Assembly: GCA_007115705.1 (NCBI GenBank)
Contig: QXEO01000222.1
Location: forward strand, 1,183,179-1,247,178
Length of the DNA: 64,000 bases
Direction: 5' to 3'
From: Dactylis glomerata
Lineage: Eukaryota > Streptophyta > Magnoliopsida > Poales > Poaceae
Positions within the stretch are counted from its first letter, which is position 1. The number at the start of each line of letters is the position of its first letter. Under the pieces are notes generated by a model. The model was given only the letters and a program-made list of their open reading frames with translations, was not told the DNA's origin and did not search any database. Both the position numbers and the translations under genes were made by a program. Below are positions 1 through 9,748 of this stretch, piece by piece.

Positions 1-9
1 ATCTGTTCT

Positions 10-1369
10 TCATTCATCATATATATATTCGTCGCTCCATTTTCTGGTCCGAAAGAAATATTCATTGAACTCCTTCCGTCTGCAGTGTGCAGCCAATACA
101 TCCTCCAAACGGTATGGCCTTTGTTCATCTTTCAGACCGTACTTTCCTAATCTATCCACACGTAGTGGCCACTCATCTCAGGCGTTCATATCATCAAAGT
201 ACTCTCTGATATAACCCAAATCCGCGTAGTAGATGCAGCCAGGTCAAAGTGTCGGGTGCACTCTGGTGTCGACGGAGATACACCGGACATGATGGACGAA
301 GAAGGCACGACTGCCAATGTTACTGACGGCATGGAGAGAGCGGCTCTCAGTGTCCACATGGTACACCACTGTTTGACCTTCCTCCAAACGACTGCCCAAC
401 AACACAAGCAGCAGATCACCATCCGACTTCACAAGGTAGAACTTGTCATTTCCAAGTTCTGGAAATGAAAATAGTGTCTCCATGTTGACATTGCTCGCGC
501 CCTGCTCCAACTGGACATTGTTGGTGCACACTAATGTTCCGAACTCAAAATTGTTCACAGCTAGTGCATAGAATTCACCATTGAACGTGGTAATGCAACG
601 CATAGAATGGTGCTCGATCGAAAATCTTCCTTCTCCCCAATCTTCATCTATACCGTTAGTTGGAGTGCTCTCATCGACCTAAGCAATTTCCGCCGGGTAA
701 TATGTGGAAACGAAGAGCATAGTCGGGGACTTCATTACAGTGGCTGACTCCAGAATAACAGATGGCATCTGCGCCTCAAATATAGTGTTCGATGTCTTTG
801 TGAGTGGGTTCAGAAGCCGTATCTTGTGCGGCTGGTTCTTTTGGGCAAGCACGATGACGCCACGACAAAAGCTGACGAAGTAGTATCTAAAATATATGGG
901 ATTGATGAAGATAACATTCAGCACTAAGATGTTTACGATTGAAAATAAAAGGATTAACTCTATAGATATGGAGGAATTTGAACCTTGCATGAACTTCCGT
1001 TAGATCGATGGTGAGGTAGCGGGATGTGCGGAGGTGGAGGAAGGAGAACTCAGTGGCGCGTGGAAGGGCGTGCTCTACCATGATCCATTCGTGCAGGTGC
1101 ACGTTGGGCTCAGGTAAATCTGAGCGCCAATTAGTACAAACTTGCCTCAAAGCAGAGTAGGTGTCCACGTACTCCTCGTTCGCCAGTAAGCAGGCGCCGA
1201 TCTTGTGAAGTGGTCCGTCAGCCCTGAGAGAGGCCCAGTTCACGGAGGCGCCGCGCCTGGATGCGCCGCCGTCGGAGGCGACGGGCTCGGCGGCGACGGG
1301 CTCGGATGCGACGGGCTCGCAGGCGACGGGCTCGGGGGCGACGGCCGCCGGCGCATTCTTCTTCTCCAT
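10..1369 (-). pseudogene. F-box/DUF295-type gene, two exons, disrupted by three in-frame stops
   Basis: Exon 1 runs from ATG at 1369 to about 984. It has an Ala/Pro-rich start with a repeated EPVA/S unit, then an F-box-like stretch (NWASL, then LRQVCTNWRSDLPEP). A GT donor follows at 983 and an acceptor lies at 888-887, and joining them restores the frame into exon 2 (886 downward). Exon 2 reads as the beta-propeller-like DUF295 region (GVIVLAQ, LLNPLTK, FNGEFYAL) and ends with the family's usual tail (GYIREYFDDMNA, EWPLRVDRLGKYGL, RTRKWSDEYIYDE; stop at 12-10). Three codons in this single frame are stops: TAG 681-679, TGA 246-244 and TGA 180-178. The last replaces the Trp expected in the motif, a C-to-T type change. 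DUF295 F-box proteins are presumed SCF substrate adaptors and form a large, fast-turnover family in grasses. I infer a pseudogene; a truncated product of about 200 residues ending at 681 is possible. Confidence 0.8.
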
Positions 1370-2376
1370 CGCCGGCAGGGGAGGGCGCGTAGGGCAGCTG
1401 GGGTTTTTTGGAGAAGGTGATGGGACGTGAGAGGCGTGGTTGCGTGCGTGAGTTATAATGACTGTGTGCAGAGGGAGGGAGAGAGGGGCTCTGTACTGAC
1501 AAAGTGACGGTTCATCTCAGCAGTTGACGTTTGGTCTCAACACGCGCACCGCGCGGCTAACCGCTGCTCACCGCGACACGCGTCCGTGGGACTGCACGTC
1601 AGCACCGTTACGTGTACTCAGTTCTACCCTCGAGTCTTACACTGGAAAAATATCTGTACTCAGTTTTCCCCTCGAGTACTAATACTGGCTAGTGCAATAT
1701 ACTCAGTTTTACCCTCAAGTGGCTGGTCAACAGAGAGTCAACATATGGGATTAAGCCATCTAATTGAGTCATTTCATGCGCAAAAAAATTCAAAAAAATA
1801 AAATCATAGTGCCTCCTACTCATGGAGTCTTGTTACGCGACCTGCCACGTAGGAAATCATAACAATCATATATAAATCAAGTTTTCACACAAATGGCCAC
1901 TTGTGAAATCACTAGTAGCTATGAAGGTTCATGGCTTTCCACTCAAACCCCTTCTCAAAACATCTATACCCAAAACATAGTTTGTCTGAATGAGGCCATA
2001 ATTTTTACACTCATGTATATTTGAATTGCTAATACTTTGAGGTAGGCCAACCTGGGTTTCATTGTACAAAACATGTGTTTTTCTTTTTCTAAATCTCTTA
2101 TTTGAATTCCTTAGCCTGTTTACTATTTACTTGCCCTTGTATCCTTGATACTACTTAGTTTTACCCTCTCCCTTCTCACAGAAGCCCAAACTTGGCCTGA
2201 TTGGTCGAGCTATTGTCACACGGACCGTGCCCACCTACCGTCGATCCTATGATCTAACGGGCAGGATCATGCCACCCTCTCTCTATCTGTCGGTGGCAAA
2301 CTACTACCCCTCTATATATGCTAAATGACGAGTTTGCCACCGGATTCAACAAGTTGGGTAATCACGAATTTCTTTT
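1370..2376. other. Intergenic; upstream region of the DUF295 pseudogene
   Basis: I see no convincing gene here. Between 1615 and 1715 there are three degenerate copies of a unit resembling TACTCAGTTTTACCCTCGAGT. Related sequence in the opposite orientation lies at 4295-4350, beyond the B3 gene. The stretch 1800-2300 is AT-rich and plain. TATATA at 2312-2317 lies too close to the next ATG to be its TATA box. Confidence 0.5.
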
Positions 2377-2551
2377 AGGCATTACTTTTCACGGTAAAAT
2401 GATAAACTATCACGAATTTCCATTTCTTGTAGGCATTACTTTTCACGTTGAAATGATAAACTATCACGAATTTCCATTTATTGTAGGCTTTACTTTTCAC
2501 GGTAAAATGATGAACTTTCACGAATTTCCATTTCTTTTAGGCATTACTTTT
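2348..2551. repeat. 54-bp minisatellite, about 3.5 copies
   Basis: Unit starts (AGGCATTACTTTTCACGGT and variants) fall at 2377, 2431, 2485 and 2539, exactly 54 bp apart. Because 54 is divisible by three, one forward frame stays open through the array as an 18-residue repeat (core HEFPFLVGITFHGKM). I treat this as a tandem repeat and not a gene: there is no domain, and the open frame follows from the unit length. Confidence 0.85.
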
Positions 2552-2555
2552 TTGT

Positions 2556-2700
2556 TGAGATATAAACCACCCACACAACGGTCATCTCCTCCTTAATTTA
2601 TTGTGTAAACCCCACAACGGTCATCTCTACCTTAATTTATGGTGTAAACCCCACAACGGTCATCTCTCCCTTATAAACCCCCACAACGGCCATCCCTCAT
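2556..2700 (+). promoter_or_regulatory. Tandemly repeated promoter-like module ahead of the B3 gene
   Basis: Four copies of a unit of roughly 40 bp share the core TAAACCCCACAACGGTCATC. The CACAACGG motif starts at 2573, 2613, 2652 and 2682. The first copy retains ATATAAACC and the last TTATAAACC (2671-2678); the two middle copies have GTGTAAACC. The last TATA-like site is about 100 bp from the B3 ATG at 2775, a normal plant spacing. CCGTTG, the complement of CAACGG, fits the MYB core consensus CNGTTR. Promoter function is inferred from position. Confidence 0.55.
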
Positions 2701-2774
2701 GTCAATAGGTTCTGCCTCTCTCTTCTTCGTTTCTGCCTCTCTCTTCTTCGTTCACATACACTTGATCCATTGCC

Positions 2775-3371
2775 ATGGCTTCCACGTCTCGGACGCCGAT
2801 CGGAAGGGGAAGGGGAAGGGGAAGGGGAAGGGGAAGGAGGAGGGGCGGCCGGGGTGGTGGATCATCATCATTGCCACCACCACTGTCAACACTGCCATTG
2901 ATCATAGAGGAGTTCTTCATCACCATCTATGAAGACCCTTTGGCCAAGAAGGTATGTACGCGTTCCCACATATATGATGCATGTGATTAATTATGTGCAT
3001 GTTCTAAAAAACCTTTAATTTCAAACGATCGGGGCTCGATCTCTTTGCAGGCACTCCCACAAAAGTTTGCGGACTATCTTGATGGCCAGGAGCCCGCAAA
3101 GGTGTATCTGCGAGCAGCTGACTGCGGTCCTCATCTCTGGACCGTGGAGGTCCTATTTGACGGACAAGGCCGGATGTACCTCGACAAGGGCTGGGAGAAT
3201 TTCGCCATCGCGCACGGTGTGGATTTCGGCTGCTTCCTACACTTCAAATATGAAGACGATTATGTGCTCACAGTGAAGGTGTTCGACGGAACAACGTGCA
3301 GGAATTACTACTACACGGACGACGAAGATACTGACGATGAAAGCGACGACGACGTGAAGCCATGCATCTAA
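2775..3371 (+). CDS. Small B3-domain protein, 165 residues, exons 2775-2951 and 3051-3371
   Basis: The ATG at 2775 lies in a good context (GCCATGGC). Exon 1 encodes 59 residues and ends at AAG followed by the GTATGT donor at 2952. Exon 2 starts after CTTTGCAG at 3051, in phase 0, and stops at 3369-3371. Residues 14-32 are Gly/Arg-rich (GRGRGRGRGRRRGGRGGG), made by a GGAAGG hexamer array at 2811-2850. Residues about 47-145 form a B3 fold: EEFFITIYEDPLAKKALPQK, PAKVYLRAADCGPHLWTVEV, GWENFAIAHGVDFGCFLHF, LTVKVFD. The tail is acidic (DDEDTDDESDDD). B3 proteins bind DNA through a barrel domain in the nucleus. This one has a single B3 domain and no other module, like the REM-type branch. Both splice sites are canonical and the frame is clean, so it looks functional. 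Confidence 0.85.
2811..2850. repeat. GGAAGG hexamer microsatellite coding for Gly-Arg repeats
   Basis: Consecutive copies of GGAAGG lie inside exon 1 of the B3 gene and encode alternating Gly and Arg. The unit length keeps the frame, so copy-number change would alter the RG tract length without disrupting the gene. Confidence 0.85.
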
Positions 3372-4367
3372 GGGGATTATGACCAAGAATATATATGTAG
3401 CTTCATATGCATCGATTTATAGATCTAGCTATTTTATATATATTATGCATGTAAAAATAAGAGGGAATCGCAATTTCCACTATGATTCGAGCACCACAGC
3501 CTCCAAACGATGCCGATGCCGATATCGGCATGGTCAGAACGGCTATGCATGCTCGCCGCCACTGCTAGGTCACCGTCGGGATGCACCCTCAATCCCGTCC
3601 CCTCATTTGATCACTGACACACCAGAGATACCGCTGAGGCCAATGACGAACGTACATGCTGATGCCAATGCCGAACATGCACGCCGCTGTGGGCACGGCC
3701 ACGCCGCCCCGCTATGCTGGACGCCACAGACCACCGCGAGGTCTTTCCCTTCGCCACCACACTCCCCTAGCACCTATCTATACACGCCAGAAAGGACAGA
3801 CACTAGTTTTCTCTACATTGCTCGCGTTTGTGTCCGACACCGTTAGTCAAAGTGTTGAGGTCGTCGTCGATGTCCTCGACCATTTCTTCTCTTCTTTGCA
3901 TGGTTAAACGCGTCTAGTTCATATCTATCTAATGCGTCTGGTCTCACCTCATGCAGTTCTTTGTGGACGTCGATCTCATCTCGGCACCCCGCATGCCACC
4001 TCCTCCGTGCCATCGCTGTAGAGCTCCGTTTAAAAATCTAATCATACCCCTGTATTGCCCCTTGTATCAGCGTCATGGCCCCACTTGTCATTCGATATAC
4101 CGAAGCCCCACTCGTCCGCGTTTTGGTTAGGGATACGGTGATGCTTACGGTCAAACAAAGATGGATGCTCTGACGTGTCTTTGCGGGCTCTACGTGGCCC
4201 CACTAGTCAGCAGTTAACAGGTCAAAGGTGTTCAACCGTCGGGGAACCGGCCGTTCCAGCACTGGTGACGGTTTCAGCCAAGGGCTTGGACAAAACTGAG
4301 GAAAGACTAAGGAGCTGGGGAAAACTGAGTACAACTAAGGACCCGAGGGCACGAAAATAGAAATCCC
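3372..4367. other. Intergenic, 3' of the B3 gene up to the deletion junction
   Basis: No gene is supported. Open frames here show no recognisable domain. At 4295-4350 two AAAACTGAG units occur, one as GGGGAAAACTGAGTAC, the inverted counterpart of sequence at 1655-1675. At 4368 the sequence switches abruptly into the gag region of an Athila-type element. Confidence 0.5.
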
Positions 4368-7300
4368 TATTATTTATACATGAATATGCGAGTTGTTCAG
4401 ATGTGCAGGTATTTCACCAAGCCAGGTCAAGAAGAAATTATTCTCTTTATCATTGAAAGGCAGAGCTGAAGAGTGGTATCGACTACTCCAAGATGGTCCA
4501 TCTATGGCATGGGAGGATATTGTACCTCTCTTTTATTCCAAGTTTTATCCTCCAAGTGAAATTCATAAAGATCGTAACCAGATATATAATTTTTGGCCTC
4601 ATGATGGAGAGAGTATTGCCCAAGCGTGGGGGAGATTGAAGTTACTAATGCTCAAATGCCCCATTCATGAGCTCCCCAATAATATTGTTATTGATAATTT
4701 TTATGCGCGGCTTACTCTTCCTGATAAGGATTATTTGGATACTTCTTGCTTTGGATCATTTACTCATATGAAATAAGATGCTAAGTGGAAACTTCTTGAC
4801 CGTATACAAGAGAATGCTGAAGGTTGGGAAAATGACAAAGGTAGGAAGTCAGGTATAAACTATGATTATGAATGCATTAAATCTTTTATGGGAACCGATG
4901 ACTTCCATACTGTCAGCACTGCTTATGGTCTTGATTCACAAATACTTGCTAATTGTCTTAAGGCCTTTGCCTCTTATCTTGATGTTCCAAAGAAAGAGTG
5001 GAACAAATATCATGCGCCTTATAAAGACTCTATTAGTCATATACCTGCTGCAGCTACTGAAGTTTGTACTGTTGATAGCATTGTGCCTGAACCTTATTTT
5101 GAGAAGACACCTTTCCCTGCTAAGGTAAAGTAGTATTCTACTTTGGTAAGTGTGTCTAATAAAAGTACTAAGAAAGCTGCAGAACCTGATGAGCAAATTA
5201 CTATTAAGTCTCCTATAGCTATATTGAAGGATCTTGTTACTAAAGATGTAGGGGATGAATATATTCTTTTTTGTGAAGATGCTTCTAACATTCTCTCACA
5301 TCCTAAAAAGCATAGGAAAATAAGTGTTCCTGTTATTTCTGTCAGGATTGGAGATCATTGCTATTATGGTTTATGTGATATTGGTGCTAGTGCAAGTGCT
5401 ATTCCCTTAGAGCTTTACAAAGAAATCATGCATGAGATTGGCGCTTGTGAACTTGAAGATATTGATGTGGTTGTTCAGCTTGCTAACAGAGAGACTGTTT
5501 GGCCTCTTGGTATTGTTCGAGATGTGGAAGTTCTTTGCGGTAAGACTAAATACCCTACTGATTTTCTAGTACTTGGTAAGGAGGCTAGTGAAACTTGTCC
5601 TATTATTTTTGGTAGACCGTTTTTGAACACCTGTGGCGCCGTGATAGATTGTAAGAAGGAGAAAATCTTTACTAAGTTTAATGGAGAGTCTTATGAGTTT
5701 AATTTTTCCAAGTTTGCTAAGACTTCTTTTGAAAATGACACGCCTAATGAAAATTTTCGAGTAGAACAGCTTGCTTCTATTGCTCTTGCTCCTAATAATG
5801 CCTTGCAGCAATTCATGGAAGATCACGAAAGTGATGTTTTCAGTAAGGAAAGAGAAGAGATTGACGATATTCTTCTTCGTCAACCACCATTAATCAAGCA
5901 TAATCTACCTGTGGAGGATCTTGGTACCACTTTGCCACCTAAAGAAGATCCTGTGTTTGAATTAAAGCCTTTGCCTGATAATCTTAAATATGCTTATATA
6001 GATGATAAGAAAATATATCCTGTTATTATTAGCTCTAAACTTTCAGGAAAGGAAGAAGAAAGATTATTGGAGATATTGAGGAAACACCGAGGAGCTATGG
6101 GATATACTCTTGATGATTTAAAAGGGATTTCTCCCACATTATGTCAGCATGCCATTAATATAGAGAAAGACGCGAAGCCAGTCGTGGAGCATCAACGCCG
6201 CCTAATTCCCAAGATGAAGGATGTGGTAAGAAATGAGGTATTAAAGCTCCTTGATGCTGGTATTATTTATCCTATTGCTGATAGTAGATGGGTTAGTCCT
6301 GTTCATTGTGTTCCTAAGAAAGGAGGTATGACTGTTGTGCCCAATGAGAATAATGAGCTTATTCCTCAAAGGGTAGTAGTTGGTTATAGAATGTGCATTG
6401 ATTATAGGAAGGTAAACAAAGTTACTAAGAAAGATCATTACCCTTTACCGTTTATAGATCAGATGATAGACAGGTTGTCTAAGAAGACTCGTTTTTGTTT
6501 CCTTGACGGTTTTTCTGGTTTTTCTCAAATTGCTGTTAAGAAGGATGATCAAGAGAAAACCACTTTTACTTGTCCTTATGGAACTGATGCTTATAGACGT
6601 ATGCCGTTTGGTTTATGCAATGCTCCTGCTACTTTTCAAAGATGCATGTCTGCTATTTTTCATGGCTTTTGTGAAGAAATTGTGGAGGTCTTCATGGACA
6701 ATTTCTCCATCTATGGAACTTCCTTTGATAATTGTTTGCACAACCTTCATAAAGTTTTGTAGAGGTGCGAAGAAACTAACCTTGTTCTTAATTGGGAGAA
6801 ATGCCACTTTATGGTAAATGAAGGAATTGTCCTTGGACATAAAATTTCTGAAAGAGGTATTGAAGTTGACAGAGCGAAAGTGGAGGCAATTGAGAAAATG
6901 GCCTGTCCCAGAGATGTTAAAGGTATTCGTAGTATTCTTGGTCATGCTGGTTTCTATAGGAGGTTTATTAAAGATTTCTCTAAGATTTCAAAGCCTCTTA
7001 CTAATCTTCTTCAAAAAGATGTACGATTTGTCTTTGATGATGATTGTAAGGAAGCTTTTGAAACTCTTAAGAAGGCTTTAACTACTGCTCCTATTGTTCA
7101 ACCACCTGATTGGAATTTACCTTTTGAAATTATGTGTGATTCTAGTGATTTTGTTGTTGGTGCTGTTCTTGGACAGCGCGTTGATAATAAGTTGAATGTT
7201 ATTCATTATGCTAGTAAGACTCTTGATGCTGCTCAAAAGAATTATGCTACTACTGAGAAAGAGTTTCTTGCTGTTGTTTTTGCATGTGATAAGTTTAGAT

Positions 7301-8909
7301 CTTACATTGTTGATTCTAAAGTTACTATTCATACTGATCACGCAGCTATTAGATATCTTATGACTAAGAAGGATGCTAAGCCTAGGCTTATTAGATGGGT
7401 GTTGCTTTTACAAGAGTTTGATTTGCATATCGTAGATAGGAAAGGTGCTGAAAATCCTGTGGCTGACAACTTGTCTAGATTGGAAAACATTTCCTTTGAT
7501 CCTATTCCTGTTAACGATAGTTTTCCAAATGAACAGTTGGCTGCAATAAATGTAACTTCGCGAGACCTTCCTTGGTATGCGGATTATGCTAACTTTATTG
7601 TTTCCAAGTATTTGCCTCCAACCTTTACAGCTCAGCAAAGAAGAAAATTCTTTTATGATTTGAGGCATTACTTTTGGGATGACCCACATTTATATAAAGA
7701 AGGAGTTGATGGTATTATGAGAAGATGCGTACCGGAATATGAGCAACAAGAGATATTAAGAAAATGCCATAGCAGCGCCTATGGAGGGCATCATGCTAGA
7801 GATAGAACCGCGCAGAATGTTCTACAATCAGGTTTTTATTGGCCAACCCTCTTTAAAGATGCCAGAAGGTATGTTTTATCTTGTGATGAATGTCAAAGAG
7901 TTGGTAATATTTCTAGACGCAATGAAATGCCTATGAATTACACTCTTGTTATTGAACCGTTTGATTGTTGGGGATTTGACTTTATGGGTCCTTTTCCTCC
8001 TTCAAAAGGCTATACCCATATACTTGTTGCTGTTGATTATGTTACTAAATGGGTAGAAGCCATACCTACAAAGAGTGTTGATGGTGAGACCTCGTTAAAA
8101 ATGCTTAAGGATGTTATTTTTCCTAGGTTTGGTGTGCCTAGATATCTTATGACTGATGGAGGTTCTCATTTTATTCACGGTGGTTTTAGAAAAACTCTTG
8201 CTAACTATGATGTCAATCATAGAATTGCTTCTGCTTATCATCCCCAAACTAGTGGGCAGGTAGAGCTTTCAAATAGGGAGATCAAGTCTATCTTGCAGAA
8301 GACTGTCAATAGATCTAGGAAAAACTGGGCTAGTAAGTTAAACGATGCTTTATGGGCTTATAGAACTGCTTATAAGAACCCCATGGGTATGTCTCTTATA
8401 AGATGGTTTACGGAAAAGCGTGTCACTTGCCCTTAGAATTAGAACACAAAGCTTTTTGGGCAGTGAGAGAGCTTAATAGAGATTTTAAACTAGCTGGTAA
8501 GAAAAGGTTATTAGATTTGAGTTCTCTAGATGAGTGGAGAAACGAAGCGTATGAGAATGCCAGGCTTTTTAAAGAGAAAGTCAAGCAATGGCATGATAAG
8601 AGAATTCTTAAGAGAGAGTTTCATGTTGGTGAGAAAGTTCTTTTGTATAGGTCTCGTCTCAGATTTTTTGCAGGAAAATTACTCTCTAAATGGGAAGGAC
8701 CATATGTTATTGTGGAAGTGTACCGCTCAGGTGCTATTAAGATTGCTTCATTGAAAGATGACTCTACACAAGTGGTGAATGGGCAAAGACTCAAACATTA
8801 TATTTCTGGAGATTCTTATAATGAAGATGTTGATGTTATTGAAACAGTTTCTCCGGAAGAATTCATCCAAGACAAATTGCAGGTACCTGCAGAGTTCGTT
8901 TTCGAATAG
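4368..8909 (+). pseudogene. Element A gag-pol, truncated and disrupted
   Basis: This aligns along its length with the intact polyprotein of E3 from about residue 60. Visible damage: a 1-bp deletion near 4385; stops TAA 4774-4776, TAG 5131-5133 and TAG 6760-6762; and a 1-bp deletion near 8395 that shifts the final part into another frame (8403-8909). The reverse transcriptase motif reads FMDN at 6691-6702, where E3 has FMDD, so a catalytic Asp is lost. The protease motif CDIGAS (about 5374), an RNase H segment (about 7130), the integrase zinc-binding region (about 7765-7900) and the integrase D, D, E residues (near 7980, 8155, 8260) remain recognisable. It cannot make an active polyprotein. 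Confidence 0.9.
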
Positions 8910-9027
8910 GTAATAGTTCTAGTCAGAAAAGTTTCGCGAAAAGCTCTTTCTTTAATATTTTTGCTGTTTTTACTAAATATGAAAAATCACGAGACGAAAA
9001 TGGGCAGGAAAAGGAGCCTGTGGGCTT

Positions 9028-9079
9028 CTCACACATAGGTGGTGCGGGCCCACCCCTGGCCGCGCCACCCAGGTGTGAG
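9028..9079. repeat. GC-rich palindrome, element A internal copy
   Basis: The left arm CTCACACATAGGTGGTGCGG pairs with a right arm whose complement is CTCACACCTGGGTGGCGCGG. The same palindrome lies in the LTRs of all families in this window, but here it is inside the element, about 170 bp ahead of the downstream ORF. Confidence 0.8.
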
Positions 9080-9145
9080 AACACCCTGGAACTCGTTTCC
9101 GTCCCGGTTTCCTCCTGTGATTTCGTTTCGATGTATAATTTTCGC

Positions 9146-9153
9146 CTATTTAA
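9146..9153 (+). promoter_or_regulatory. TATA-like box of a possible internal promoter in element A
   Basis: CTATTTAA lies in the context TTCGCCTATTTAACCTCCCGG. It resembles the LTR TATA region of E1, TTGCCTATATAAATCCTCGG. It is 95 bp before the ORF at 9248 and downstream of the palindrome at 9028-9079, the same order as in the LTRs. Promoter activity is inferred. Confidence 0.45.
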
Positions 9154-9247
9154 CCTCCCGGAGTCCCCGAGGTCTGTATATCGTTTTCTCGTCGTGTCTT
9201 GTTTCGAGCTGTTTCTGTCAGGGATTGCTCTCGGCTTGGGAGTTACA

Positions 9248-9748
9248 ATGTCTTTGTCCGGTCCATCTGAGGAGAACCCTCTTGCGGATTCCATCAATCC
9301 GTACATGAGGGAGCTGAGGATGCATCTGAAGGAATTGTCACTCAAGGATGGGGAGTTGCAGATTAAAGATGTTCAGGGACCCAAGGGAGAAGGGAGTCTC
9401 GAAGCGAGGATGGAAGCACTGGAACAAGAAGTTTTCAAATACAAGAAGATGGCAGAACGCGAGGTGGACATTATCTATAGGATTAATCAAGAGCTTGTTG
9501 CCAAGTACAAGAAGGAGACTACAGAGCTCTGGAGGGATATCCTCTCACTCCAGGAGACGACTAGCCAATTACAAGCACAACTCTACGACGTGCAGAACCA
9601 AAATTGTGAGTATGAAGCTAGATTTCAACAAATGAGTGCTGCTGCAAGTTTCAGGATTTTGGAGACCAAGACATCCTTCCTTGATGGAGGACCTCTGCCT
9701 TGGAAGTATGACAACGATGAAGATTCACTGCCACCATCAAAGGAGTAA
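9248..9748 (+). CDS. Downstream ORF of element A, coiled-coil protein, 166 residues
   Basis: The frame opens at ATG 9248 (MSLSGPSEENPLADSINPYM) and ends at TAA 9746-9748. From about residue 50 to 135 the sequence is strongly helical, with heptad-like Leu/Ile/Met spacing (LEARMEALEQE, YRINQELVAKYKKETTELW, LQETTSQLQAQLYDVQNQN), so a coiled coil is likely. No enzyme motif is visible. In E3 the same ORF starts identically but is cut to 63 residues by an internal replacement. The position, 3' of pol, is where Athila-type elements carry an extra ORF, sometimes called env-like; nothing here looks like a signal peptide or membrane segment. It is notable that it stays open while gag-pol of the same copy is badly broken. 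Confidence 0.55.
   Translation: MSLSGPSEENPLADSINPYMRELRMHLKELSLKDGELQIKDVQGPKGEGSLEARMEALEQEVFKYKKMAEREVDIIYRINQELVAKYKKETTELWRDILSLQETTSQLQAQLYDVQNQNCEYEARFQQMSAAASFRILETKTSFLDGGPLPWKYDNDEDSLPPSKE

Noticed and set aside
2318..2596. 92-residue open frame over the 54-bp repeats
   Set aside because: It is a consequence of a repeat unit divisible by three; there is no domain, and the TATA-like sequence is too close to the ATG.
3379..3907. Open frames downstream of the B3 gene
   Set aside because: No domain, low-complexity His/Arg/Pro content, and overlapping frames in two phases.
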